Below are positions 47,616-64,000 of a DNA stretch of 64,000 nucleotides, in pieces (position 1 is the stretch's first letter; each line of letters opens with the position of its first letter). The stretch comes from Oxytricha trifallax (lineage: Eukaryota > Ciliophora > Spirotrichea > Sporadotrichida > Oxytrichidae), in the NCBI GenBank assembly GCA_000711775.1, contig ARYC01016894.1:32763-96762 (forward strand), written 5' to 3'. The position numbers and the translations under genes are program-made. Below the pieces are notes generated by a model. That model was not told the origin of the DNA. It was given only the letters and a program-made list of their open reading frames with translations, and ran no database searches.

Positions 47616-50600
47616 ATGAAAAAAAGTTAGTCCGAAAATAAACTTAACTTTTTAAAAAAGCTTGTGGAGGGCCACACTAATTCAATGAACTCCAATAATA
47701 ATTTACATAAATCAAGAATTTTCCTTGTATCTCCAACTTAGTTAATCTCTTAAAACTCGACTTTCTATGATAATTCAACTTCAAGGCACTACGATGGCTC
47801 CTAATCTTAAATAATTCCAGACTACGACCGATCTGAAGATGGTGATTCTATAATTGAATTAAATTTAAAAGCATAAGCTTAGAATTAAAGCAGTGTGAAT
47901 AACAACTTAAATCAAAGTTAAAGCATGATTAGCATTCACTAACCATAATACAACACAGATTAATCAACGAATATTGGCTAAGCAGGTTTATAAGAAAAAG
48001 CTATACATGGAATGGGAAATAAGAATTTAAGTCTTCCCCAACTCAAGCCAAATAATTCAATTGCTAATAATACAAGCAGTTATGGGAAATCACTATTGCC
48101 AGAGATTGATATTGTTGATCCCATGAAATACAAATATTCTGATGATAAGCCCTTTCCCTTGAAATTATTGAATTCAAATCATGTACTTGAAGCTTTAGAT
48201 TTTCTCAAATATGATCTCTAAAAATATAATAGGTATATTATGAGCATTTTTAATTCTCATTTAAATTTAGGATTGATGGAATCTGTAAAACACTTCTGTT
48301 TAGGAAATGCTATGTGCTATTGTTTTGGATTTACTATTGCATTAAATTTTAGAACGATTTACTTTCTTAATTTGCTGTGGTAAGTTGCATTTTTATTTTA
48401 TACATTTCAATATACTTATAGAGAAAACTAAGAGAAAAATTGAAAAGCAAATACATGAAGCTGTTTGTTTTAACCCACCCTCCTAAGGATGATTTATTTG
48501 AGGTTTTTCCATTTATTTTAGGGAAAGCAATTTACATAACAATTGAGAAGCATTTAAAGAATGGCAAGCTAATTTTAAATGGTGAAGACATAGACTATGA
48601 TTTGTACTAGGTAGTCCATTAAGAGCTAAGCGGTTTCACTATGTCAAGAGTATATATCTAAAAGAATTTGAGAAAGTATCTGCACCCTCAAACCCCGACT
48701 GGTTTCTAAACTCAACGGCCTGCAAATAATCTTGCTATTAAAATGAGTGATGCAGTTTCAGGTTTAAACTTTAATGGGAGGAGATAGTTAACATTAAACT
48801 AGCAAATATCAGGGATGCAGCATGATAAGAAAATTCTTCAAAAAAGAGCTACTTTGGCACCAAAAAAGGAAAGTCAAGAAATGTTGAGTTTTAAGAATTA
48901 ACTCAAGAAGATTCTTTTAAATCCTTAACAAGAAAAAAGAAAAGGAAAGGACAAGCAAGCAGCTCCAGTTCAATAAAGTCAGGAAGCTAACCAAAATAAA
49001 GACGATACAATATTTGAGCAAAATTAGCATTAAAAGTAAAATAGGAGCACTTCTTGGCAATGGTTCGGCTAAACCTCAACTCAAGATTAAACATCTATGA
49101 TGAATCAATCTTCTCGATTCAATAAATTTGAGACGAATAAACTCTCACCCATGTTCACTTCATTCTACTCAGTCAACTCCTTCACTTAGCCATTACAACA
49201 AAAAAATATAGTGCTTAAGAAACATATCACGCAGAGCGAGGAGAGATAAGAGTCAAATTTTGAAATGTTACTTAGAGGTTACAGGAAGGAAAAGATGGAA
49301 GTAGTTGAAGAAATGAAAAAGACTAATTAGTATTATAAGTAAATCAAAGTTAATGTATTAATTTTATATTATTTTAGCTTAAGTAGAGTAATTTAAGGAC
49401 CTTGAATAAGATATTAAGCGAGTATAATCAAAATGAGGAGATCGTTATAAAGAAATCAAAAATGCAATGAATTAAAATTATGATCATTTCAGAGTATACT
49501 AATGTTTTTCCAACTGTAGAGATTATGAATTAAGATTAACTATTTTAATTATCAACTTTATATTACTAATCAATCATGGAGAATTCTAATTCTTTATTTT
49601 TTTCACTTTTCCTGATTAGTTTGTATTTTAGCGCAGTCTCAGCGATGTATCTGTAGTAATCTCCAACTTTTTTCTTAAATTTTTCTTAGATATCTTCACT
49701 ATATCTTCAGGGTATCTTCATTGTATCTTCCTCAAAAAGTAAAAAGTCAAAAATATTAAAAATAGCAATAAATACAGTAACAATAACAGCATTAGCAACA
49801 ATAACAGCAGTAATTAAACTAAATTCATTAAAAAATTAGAGTCTGGGGATTTTTCAAAAAAAATCCAAATTTTCTAAAATATTTGACTTAAACTCATAGT
49901 GTGTATGATGATAACTAAGATGATGATGATGAATATGAAAAAAATCTCTGATTTTTAATATTTTGAATTTCCTTTAGAATTTCTACCAGACTCTAATTTT
50001 TTAATGAATTTAGTTTAATTACTGCTGTTATTGTTGCTTCTGCTGTTATTGTTAATGCATTTATTACTATTTTTAATATTTTTGACTTTTTATTTTTTTG
50101 AGGAAGATACACTGAAGATACCCTGAAGATATAGTGAAGATATCTAAGAAAAATTTAAGAAAAAAGTTGGTGACTACTACAGATACATTGCCGAGACTGC
50201 GCTAAAATACAAACTAATCAGGAAAAGTGAAAAAAATAAAGAATTAAAATTCTCCATGTTTGATTAATAATTTAAAGTTGCTAATTAAAATCGTTAATCT
50301 TAATTCATAATCTCGACAGTTGGAAAAACATTAGTATACTCTGAAATGATCATAATTTTAATTCATTGCATTTTTGATTTCTTTATAACGATCTCCTCAT
50401 TTTGATTATACTCGCTTAATATTGGGAAAAGAAGTAGTTTAGAAACAGTAAGAGTTTGTGATTAAAAGAAGAGAGAGAAAATGGGTAAACTTTGAATTAC
50501 ATGTATATAGTAATTTGGAATTAATTTCCTTGTTTTAATAGGAAGTTAAATATCTCCAGATGGAAACATTTTCACTTCACCTGGTCTCCAGAAGCTTATT

Positions 50601-51625
50601 GAGCTAAAACAAGATGTAGATAAATTACCAACAAATTTTAACTTTGAAAAGAAGATCCTTCGGTCAAGTGTGCCTAAACGTATTATAAGTGATATTGGCG
50701 GGCAATATTCAGAGCTAGCAGACTCTCTCCTTCCAGAGTATAGAGACATACTCTTGTAAGCATAGTTAGAGAACAGAATGCTCATGGAAAATCAAGATAA
50801 TCCCAATGGCATGATAGGCTTGAGCTCAGAGACTAAAGAAAGTTTACAAAAGAAACTTCTGCAAGAAAAGTATGAGAAAAAGATGAGAGCCATTTTGAAA
50901 CGCAAGAGTGAAAGAGAGCTCAAAAGAAAGGAAGAATTATTGAAAGAGATATAATAGAAAGTCAAAGAGCAGATGAAGATATCCACGGATCCATTTGAAA
51001 ACTATCAAGCACAGATATAAATGCCTTATATAAAAGAGGAAGATGTGGAGTTCTGGTTTGAAAATATATATAAAGAGTACTCAGATGAAGCAATTAGTAA
51101 GATTTTTCTAAAATATATATTTTATAAACCATGTTTGAATTTATTAGTAATTTAATTTTTTTTAAAAAAAAATTATTTTTTACAAATACACCCTTTTTTT
51201 ATAATTTCTTATAAATGAGAGTGAAATAGGCAGAGCAGTAAAATTCCAGAACAAGAAATCAACCACCTAAATTCAGTCCCTACCTCAGCGCAATGAATGC
51301 CACCAGCTAATAAAGATAGAGAAATCCCTTCAAAAAAGACACAAGCACCAGTTTGATAAGTGCTGATCAGTAATGGTCACCAGCATAATCCAGCAAGCAC
51401 AGTTCAATAATGATGAATGACAAAATATTGAGGAAGAATTTAATGTTTGATGGTGGGGAGACTCCTGCACTTTTGAAATTTGATTTGGGATTGATTAAGC
51501 AGACGACTAGTAATGGAAGCAATCATCACTTTGAATAGGAAATAATCAGTGAATTGGAAAATGACTATGATGAAGTAGGGCAAGAACCAGAACCGGATCC
51601 TGAAATTTAAAGCCAAACTAACTGA
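47616..51625 (+). CDS. long Gln/Asn-rich protein gene, split by a palindromic IES
   Basis: Starts at ATG 47616 (MKKSQSENKLNFLKKLVEGH) and stops at TGA 51623-51625. Inferred introns: 48233-48270, 48380-48421, 49349-49377, about 50448-50545 and 51097-51233. The N-terminal 190 residues are Gln/Asn/Ser-rich. A globular middle follows: PEIDIVDPMKYKYSDDKPF, LEALDFLKYDLQKYNR, LFEVFPFILGKAIY. Then come basic Gln-rich linkers, an IISDIGGQYSELADSLLPEY block, a Lys/Glu coiled coil (50830-50970) and an acidic tail (EPEPDPEI). The middle faintly recalls FAM227-type proteins of ciliated organisms, but I would not name it. At 49411-50417 a palindrome interrupts the frame; without it NKIL reads on into GKEVVQK. 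Splice sites after it are less certain. I do not know the function. Confidence 0.65.
49411..50417. other. internal eliminated sequence: palindrome with ATATT pointer
   Basis: The direct repeat ATATT stands at 49411-49415 and 50418-50422. Removing one repeat and the DNA between joins AATAAG-ATATT-GGGAAAAG and keeps the gene frame open. Within it, arms of about 436 bp (49411-49846 and 49986-50422, about 95 percent alike) surround a 139-bp centre, so the transcript or single strand could fold into a long hairpin. If retained, the gene would stop at TGA 49468-49470. The arms hold repeats of ATATCTTC/GTATCTTC and AACAATAACAGC. Confidence 0.75.
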
Positions 51626-51729
51626 ATTATTTAGACTAAACTTACAAATCTGCACTAATGATTGCATTTCTTAGATTATACTTAAGGCAAATATAAAGCA
51701 AATTAATTTAGTATTCCATTACTTTTTTC

Positions 51730-57445
<5,716 letters not shown>

Positions 57446-57935
57446 TATTAAAAAATGCTTAAAAAAAGCAGGAGATTTTATCAAATTATGTGACTCTTTA
57501 TTAATTCATGTATTTGCAAATAAATATAAGTGATAGTATATGTTCCATTTTGGATAGAATAGAGATGTATGTATTATTGGAATTTAAGATTTAAATATTA
57601 ATAATTTAAATACTCAAGCAGTAAGTAAGGAGAGCACATTTCAAATTATATATTTATAAAGTCAAATGTAATTTTATTTTTTATATATTTATAAGAGAGT
57701 TTGATTGAAATTAAAATTAAATTAAATTTTTATATCAAATTTTTGAATGTAATTATGATTTATCTGATTAAAATTTCCTACTTTTTTGACATAATTGGAT
57801 GAATCATTGTAGGAATGTATTATATTTGGGGTTTTAAATTGTTATAAATTAATTTTTTTATCAATTATTACTAAATCCTGGCTTAATAAAATCTGATTAA
57901 AAAGAAAATCAATTGGTAAATTAAAGGCGGGGAAA
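57446..57935. other. AT-rich spacer between TBCD and the LINE
   Basis: No recognisable exon. May contain the TBCD promoter and its short first exon, plus the 5' end of the LINE, whose exact start I cannot place. Confidence 0.4.
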
Positions 57936-58331
57936 ATGGAGCCAGGAAAGTAGCCAACCAATGAACGAAGAAGACTACCAGTTTACTACGAAGAATTAGA
58001 GAAATCAGAGAAAAGAAATTCTCAATAAACATTGGAAAAGTACTTTGAAAATTCAAAACCAAACTCCTAAAATTAGACATTCCATCACCAAAATGTTTAG
58101 TTAGAATATAACAACTTCAAAAACATAAAAAAAATTTCAGTCAGGACTGACAATAGCCGACAGCTCGAATTTTATCAACCAGTAAGAGAAGCTGAAGGAT
58201 GGGTAAGAAGGAATGAGAGATTTGCGGAGAACAAAGGTCAAGAAGGATGGAGTAGATTATCAGTAATAAAAGGTAACTAAATGCAAAGACAGTAGAATTC
58301 AAAATTTGCCTTTAAAATGTAAGAGGACTGA
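57936..58331 (+). CDS. LINE ORF1, 131 aa
   Basis: Starts MEPGKQPTNERRRLPVYYEE and stops at TGA 58329-58331. Strongly charged and Gln-rich, with RTDNSRQLEFYQPVREAEGW in the middle. Overlaps ORF2 by 85 bp in another frame. No zinc knuckle is visible. Position and charge suggest the nucleic-acid-binding first protein of a LINE, but it is short and could instead be the N-terminus of ORF2 split by a frameshift. Confidence 0.6.
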
Positions 58332-60775
58332 ACTCTAAACTGAAGCAAGATTAATTGATGAAAGAAATAGAAGGCAAAAATCCTGACTATGTAGGATTAG
58401 TAGAAACTAGACACCAGAGATTGATAGGAATCAATAGCAAAGACAGTGCACAAACACAACTTGCCAGAAACGGAGGAGTACTAGTACTAAATAGTGGAAA
58501 ATACGAAAGGAAAACGATTAAAACTTTAAAGTAATTTGTAACATGGACGATACTGAATGTAGGAGGATTCCCACTACACGTTATCACGACTTACATTCCC
58601 CCATACTGGAATGAGGAAGTTAAGGAACTATAAAATCGGTTAATATACATGATAAAATCTCTGAAACAGAAGTGCCAAAAACAGAGAATTATAGTAATGG
58701 GCGATTTTAACTTTCACATAAAGAAACTTGGAAAAAGATTAAACAAAGAAGGTCTAAAAGAATCCACCCCAGAGGGAATGGAAACTCATACAAGAGGCAA
58801 CCAACTAGACCAGATATTATCGAATGTAGAAACATTAAGCTGGGAAACAAACTAACTGAGGCAAACCGACCACAAACCAATATAAGTCAAACTCAAAATC
58901 AAATATCAAGAGGATGACTACAGGCTGGCCGATAAGGAGAGAACAATAAGAATATCGGACATAAGAAAACAATGCTGGAAGACATTTATAGAGGAAGGGA
59001 GAGAGCTAACACTAAAAGACCGAGACACACCAATTCAACATTGTTTAATGGACAAGATAGGAAAATAAACCAAAGGGAAAAATTGGTACCAACGACCACC
59101 CGAGTGGTTTGTGAAGAGCAATGGAAATAAAACAGACAACACGTTCCAAGACGCAAAGGTCAAATGGAGAGAGGCGATAATGGACTTAGAACAATGCCTG
59201 GACAGGAACGATCTAAAAGGATTCTTCTACTTAGTAAAGAGACTAACAAAAAGCCAAAAGCAAGCACAACCAATCAAGGGAATTACAATTAACTAGGAAA
59301 GACTAGAACCAGGAGAGGAAACAAAAAGAAAGATAGTAGAGTACTACACCTAACTATATAGAGATAACAGAGGGCTGAAGAACTAAGAAACAAGTAAAAT
59401 GGATGCAATAATGATCGATGAGCAGTAGAAGGGCAGATTCTGTGAAGAATAGGAAGTTGAAAAAAGCATAAGAGAATGCAACTTCAATAAAGCTATAGGC
59501 CCAGACGGATTCGATGGAAAGATGCTGCTGAAATCAGAAAAGATGACAAAGACAGTGAGTAGAAAAATAGCAGAGTGGCTAAATTAGGGATAAATACCTG
59601 AGTATATCAAGGAGGGAAGACTGATACTACTATGCAAGGACCAAAATGATCTTTATCAGGAAGTCAATAACACTAGACCCATAGTAATCAATTCTCACTT
59701 GAGCAAAATAGTGGAGAAAGTTATAATAAACAAAATCAATAAAGGAAATAGTGAGCTTTTAAAAACGGGAAATTATTAAAACGGGTTTAAAGAAAGCAAA
59801 AGCACACATGTTAATCTAATTAGGTTGTTAGAACACATAAAGTAATCCAGAAGGAAGAGTAAACAGAGGGAAGCTTATCTGTTGGTGGACCTTAAAAAAG
59901 CATATGACTCGGTCTGGAAAGACAAACTACAATAGATTTTGAGAGGAAGGATAGGGAACTAATAAGAAGCAGAAATAGTCAACCTAATTGAATCTTTATA
60001 CAAAGGGAACAAGATTAAGTATGAAGAAGACGAGATAATCAAGTAGTAAGGGGTGGCTCAAGGAAACAGACTGTCACCCATGCTATTTAATATCTATTTA
60101 CAAGATGCGCTATATTCATAATAAGAACTAAAATCGCTGATTAAACAAGGCAAATTAATAGCCTTCGCAGATGATATATTGATGAATGTCAAAGACCCAC
60201 AATAATTCAAAAGAGTAGTAGAGTGTTTCAGGGAGATCGAGAAATCACACAACCTGAAATTGAATTTAAAAAAGACAGTGTTTCTAAGTGATGCGAAAGG
60301 GTTTAAGAGAGTGTTTCAGATAGAAGGAATCTAAAATGTCCAGGAAACAAAATACCTGGGACTCAAAATTAGCCATACCACGCAAAACCTTTTAAAAAAC
60401 ACGTGGAATGACATTAAAAAGCAGACAGAATTTTACCAGAGACTTACGAAGTCAAGCAATAGAACGGTGAATGACACAATCATGATGGCTTAAATTAGGT
60501 CTCTAATGATCTACAAATACACCCCTTTAGTAGCTGCATAATTTGTGAAAATTGAGGAAATAGAGAAAATGGAACTGCAACTAAAGAGGATAGCATTTAA
60601 AACGCCGAGAGACATTCAGAACAAAATTCTATGGAATGTAACTCAACTGAAGGAAACTAACACTAGTGAAATAATAAGAGATTTAGTTCAGAAAAACTTA
60701 AAGAAAATCAATCTGAACATTGAATAGTTCCTTAGGCCAAAAAGAGTAAAAGACGAATTAACAGAAATGTGGTGA
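58247..60775 (+). CDS. LINE ORF2: endonuclease and reverse transcriptase
   Basis: 842 aa in the ciliate code from ATG 58247 to TGA 60773-60775. Endonuclease motifs in order: QNVRGLNSKLKQ, GLVETRHQ (catalytic Glu), MGDFNFH (Asp 153), then RQTDHKPI (the SDH-type motif as TDH). Reverse transcriptase motifs: GPDGFDGKML, RPIVINSHLSKIVEKV, LLVDLKKAYDSVW (Asp 548), GVAQGNRLSPMLFNIYL and IAFADDILM (Asp 642-643; FADD instead of YADD). The enzyme nicks chromosomal DNA and copies the RNA in place. The catalytic residues are all present, so the ORF may be functional up to the TGA. TAA and TAG occur about every 25 codons; in the standard code it would look like rubble. Confidence 0.9.
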
Positions 60776-60800
60776 ATTACAGAAAAGATAGAAAATATTT

Positions 60801-61230
60801 TTAACAAAAAACGTAATGGACACGATGATGGCAATAACACAAGGGAAAACGATAGTAAACTATGGCATGAGCCATTACTGCAGTGTACATAAGGTCTTAG
60901 TAGACGTAAACCATATGAAGATATGTGAGCTGCTGAACCAAGCAGGAGACCCAACAAGATTCTCAAAACTTTTAAATGAGAATATACTATTTGACTTAGA
61001 AAGTCATAAATAAATAGAAGTCATAACTAATATGATATGGTTAGATCAGAGGATTAGGAAATTGGAAGTACGGGAGTACTATTAACCCATTAAGAAGCTA
61101 TTTAGAATGATTTATGTCAAGAAACGAGGAGCTGACTTTGATGAAAAAGTATTGAATGATTTGACAAGCAATATGAATATCTAAATGTAAGAATACCAAG
61201 AAGTATATAATAAGAGAGAATCAGAAAGTT
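60801..61230 (+). pseudogene. possible frameshifted C-terminus of LINE ORF2
   Basis: After the ORF2 stop, another frame reads VMDTMMAITQGKTIVNYGMS, then CSVHKVLVDVNHMKICELL and WLDQRIRKLEVREYYQPIKK. Composition matches ORF2. A TGA plus a one-base shift separates the two. It may be the original C-terminal domain lost to mutation, or a separate short ORF. Confidence 0.5.
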
Positions 61231-61768
61231 ATAATTAATTAATATTGATCAGTGACTCTGGTTCTTTTGAGTTATTGTACTTTCTGGTAATTACGCTCAG
61301 TATTTATTTTGCATTTTAATTACCTAAAGTATTTTACTATTACTACTAAAATCTGATTAATACTGGATTTAAATCGTCATTGTGAGAATGAATTTGCAAT
61401 GCCTACTTATAAACTATGAAAATCTTATAAATGTAATAAGTTCAAAATAAAATATAAAATAAGGTTAAGTATTTTATTTATATTCATAAAATTTATTCAA
61501 TTAAATAATTTGAGCAGACTAAATGTGGATAAAGTCTTTGATAATGATAACTATTTGTATATAATTTATATTTATTATGATTATCCAAATTATCTTTATT
61601 TTTACAAAATTAATTATATGCTTTTCATGTTTCTGCCTTAAATAATTAGAATAAAAATGGCAATATTCCCTTTAATTCTATTTTTCAAAAATATTATGAA
61701 CCAAAATCAAATGCCAAAATATAGCTAATTTGCTTAAATTATAATAAAATATAAGAAAATTATAAAAC
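61231..61768. other. AT-rich spacer before ZSWIM7
   Basis: No coding sequence recognised; presumably LINE 3' flank and ZSWIM7 promoter. Confidence 0.5.
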
Positions 61769-62287
61769 ATGAACAGATAAGAAGTTTGCTCAATGCTAAA
61801 TGTGGCTTTAAACCGTGTGGCCCATGAACACCAAATCTCCCCAGAAATTTACACACTTCTCTTAACTATGTTCCCGACTGTGATAGCCCCGACCCTTGAA
61901 ATCTTAGACAATGGAAAAGTTACTAAAATACAGTGTTAAGATAGCAACCAGCGATATTTCTATAGAGTGAGGGAAAGTTCCAATGTAGTGACTTAAAATG
62001 GCGGCTTAAAAAACTAGCGAAATTAACACAATACAGATAGAGATCAAGGATCAAGCAATGAACTAAACTAAGATGTGAAGGGAGAGATGTGCTTTTGCTA
62101 CTTTTATGCCAAGGAATGTATGAATGAGAATGGGGGAGCCATTTTTTGTAAACACATATTGGCTTGCAAACTTGCAGAGGCTTTGGATTCAGTGATTATC
62201 AAGGAAGTTGAGGATAAAGACTTTGCCCCGTTGTTGCTGGGATCAAGGGCATATATGAATAAATACGATGATAAGAAAAGTGTGTGA
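61769..62287 (+). CDS. ZSWIM7: SWIM zinc-finger protein, ZSWIM7/SWS1 type
   Basis: 172 aa, no introns, ATG 61769 to TGA 62285-62287. The C-terminal half has the SWIM signature CxCxnCxH: CFCYFYAKEC, then FCKHILACKLAEAL. The N-terminal part (SPEIYTLLLTMFPTVIAPTLE, LDNGKVTKIQ) agrees with the short ZSWIM7/SWS1 proteins, which are about 140 aa. SWS1 with SWSAP1 or Shu-type RAD51 paralogues promotes RAD51/DMC1 filament assembly in homologous recombination, especially in meiosis. An insert rich in Asn, Gln and Asp (about residues 80-105) lengthens it. Several Gln codons are TAA/TAG, so the gene is intact only in the ciliate code. Confidence 0.82.
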
Positions 62288-62577
62288 AGTAAATAACATT
62301 TGTAAGAGTAAAATGTGATGTAGGAATATTGAGCTTTTGACTTTATGGGTTGTCAAATTATAAAGAAGTTTAATGCGGTATGTTAATAAAATTAATTTGA
62401 TAAAATTTAAATTGTAATATATTCCATTATTTTGTTTTTTTTTGAAATTATGTAAATGATGTTCCTAGATTTTTGTAAAGATAGAAGGAGATTAGTTTAA
62501 AGTAAATTAATTACTAATTGGAATTATTTAGGAATCAGTGACTTAATTATTTTTTATATAATATTCTAAATTTATTA

Positions 62578-62593
62578 GTGATGACGTCATCAC
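62578..62593. promoter_or_regulatory. 16-bp palindrome with CRE-like TGACGTCA core
   Basis: GTGATGACGTCATCAC is a perfect palindrome lying between ZSWIM7 and the next gene. TGACGTCA is the site bound by bZIP factors of the CREB/ATF kind in other eukaryotes; use of it here is inference. Confidence 0.45.
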
Positions 62594-62652
62594 TTTTTAA
62601 AATCCAAACCATTAAATCCAGTCCATTAAATAATTTATATAAATTATTGCTT

Positions 62653-62664
62653 TGACGTCATCAC
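62653..62664. promoter_or_regulatory. second TGACGTCATCAC copy
   Basis: Repeats the right half of the palindrome 71 bp upstream, about 165 bp before the ATG at 62830. Paired sites suggest a promoter element for the downstream gene. Confidence 0.45.
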
Positions 62665-62829
62665 TTAATTTTGAGTTAAAAGGAAAGCGGGTCATAACAA
62701 TTGTAATATAAATTTTTAATATTTTAGTCATCACTTTATCATTAAAGTATATTGAGACTTCTCACTCAAAACTTAAAAAATCTACTTCTCTATCAAAACA
62801 CATACATTACTATCAAATTTCAAATTCAA

Positions 62830-64000
62830 ATGTCAAGAATGAACACAAAACAGAATTACTAATCAACTCAAGTATTGAGACACATTCAGAAAAAATAAAC
62901 ATATGTTTAAGAAAAGGGAGATGGTCAGGGTATAACTCTCTAAAACAGTCATCATGAATCACTCGAAAACGCTTCTTAAAATTCAAATAATTCTCAAGAC
63001 AAGAAATCCGAGGGATCTCAGAGCAGCGCATACAGTCAGTACAAACAATATCAGAGATTCCACTCAGTAAAAATTACAGAAATCGATGATTTATTCTCAA
63101 AAGAACAAGCATCATTCGATAGTTAAAACGACTCAGATGACTCATTTGAGTTAAACGATGAAAATGTCAGCTCATAAAATTTTAACTTCAAGACGTCATC
63201 ATTTAAGCTTAAGTAAAAACTTCTCAAAAAGTCAAAATGTTTGAATCTTAACGACTTTTAAAATGTAAATCTTGTATTGCGTTAAAACTCTTTTTTTGAC
63301 TATCAAACTGAAAATCTGGGATAACAAATCTCTACTTAAGGTTGCGTCATCAGTATTAGTGGCCCATGTGAGACGTAAGCATATTTCATGAGACAATACA
63401 AAACTCTTAAGCAAGCATACACTCTTACTTAAAATGACATCACAGCTAATAATAGACAACATAAGAATCAGGCTTTCACTTTGATTTGGAATATCAATAA
63501 CAAAAAGGCTGATTCTATTATATCAAGTACCTAATAAAGAGAACTAAGGAAGTAAGTTTCTGCCCGCATTGGAAACTAAATTTACAAAAACGACTTGGAC
63601 TTTTAGGACTCTCAAAACCATAGCTCTCACAAAAAAACACTAGGAAATCCCTCTCTTGAGTCACAAAATTAAGGAAATAGAAAGGCATTATAACACCCTA
63701 AGCTTATTGTGGCTACCAGAAGAAACAATCAAATCAGTCATGGACCTTTTAACAGTCATTTAATGCATTAACAAGCCATGAAGACTGACCTGCTTAGTCA
63801 ACAAGCCATTAACAAGGGCATTAAGAGATTTTAGAATAAAGACCATTTTGACGCACTTAGAAGTTTTAGTAAGGTAAGTTTTCTACTATATAAAAGCCAT
63901 ATTTAATAATAAGGGCTCTATATTATAAGATAGATTAAAATAATATAAATTAGTTGTAAAGCTACAAGCTAAATACTAATTAAATTATAATCGATTAAAA
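62830..64000 (+). CDS. Gln/Ser/Asn-rich protein entering a TPR region, partial
   Basis: ATG 62830; open in the ciliate code to 63873, where an intron begins (GTAAGT). The gene runs beyond the window. The first 340 residues are low-complexity (Gln, Ser, Asn) with a short ordered block NVNLVLRQNSFFDYQ and GCVISISGPCETQAYFMRQY. Just before the intron INKGIKRFQNKDHFDALRSF reads like the start of a tetratricopeptide repeat (helix A with the typical Gly-Phe/Ala-Leu spacing). Such TPR proteins are abundant in ciliates. No further identification is possible from this part. Confidence 0.6.

Larger units (their letters stand above)
57936..61230 (+). mobile_element. LINE (non-LTR) retrotransposon
   Basis: A small ORF1, an overlapping ORF2 with apurinic-type endonuclease and reverse transcriptase, and a frameshifted continuation. 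It is much GC-richer than its flanks. I see no poly-A tail and no clear target duplication, so the borders are those of the coding region. It sits between TBCD and ZSWIM7. LINEs are a known class in hypotrich germline genomes. Confidence 0.85.

Noticed and set aside
57936-60775. LINE as a dead element full of stop codons
   Set aside because: All apparent stops before 60773 are TAA or TAG, which code for Gln here.

Overview
The window looks like germline (micronuclear) DNA of a hypotrich ciliate of the Oxytricha/Stylonychia/Tetmemena kind. The reasons are internal. Every recognisable gene reads through TAA and TAG as glutamine and stops only at TGA. Introns are short GT..AG (about 29-140 nt). 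There is a TBE-type transposon with telomere-like C4A4 ends, and such elements are removed from the somatic nucleus. One gene is interrupted by a palindromic segment flanked by a 5-bp direct repeat, as expected of an internal eliminated sequence (IES) with a pointer. I infer the lineage from these features; I could not run a database search.

Layout. 1-24 kb is very AT-rich and almost gene-free. It holds fold-back palindromes (6248-7065, 21308-21724), a decayed 4.0-kb TBE element (8523-12543), short palindromic repeats (13879-14265), a worn left end of the large element described below (about 14725-15275), small TIR elements (15336-15567, 18531-19579), and a few GC-richer coding-like scraps, including P4-ATPase and kinase motifs on opposite strands near 24.1 kb. 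24431-26172 is a 1.74-kb element with a perfect 8-bp target duplication and 19-bp tandem repeats inside its inverted ends.

26201-47077 holds two nearly identical, head-to-tail copies of a 10.4-kb element with 126-bp inverted terminal repeats starting AACCCC. Each copy carries (1) a SecA-like superfamily-2 ATPase of 1064 aa, (2) a convergent 257-aa gene whose protein resembles the 22-kDa protein of the TBE transposon and shares an intron position with it, and (3) a 508-aa protein with a Cys-rich N-terminus and Gln/Asn/Pro-rich linker. I see no DDE transposase or polymerase in it. This is the best candidate for an undescribed system in the window.

47.1-64 kb is gene-dense: a 5'-truncated dynein roadblock light chain; a long Gln/Asn-rich gene interrupted by a 1-kb palindromic IES whose removal restores the reading frame; tubulin-folding cofactor D on the minus strand (collinear, many introns); a LINE retrotransposon with endonuclease and reverse transcriptase; a SWIM zinc-finger protein of the ZSWIM7/SWS1 type; and the start of a Gln/Ser/Asn-rich protein that seems to enter a TPR region and runs off the window. 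The host genes appear to be ordinary cilium, cytoskeleton and recombination functions, unrelated to one another; the mobile elements are the distinctive content.
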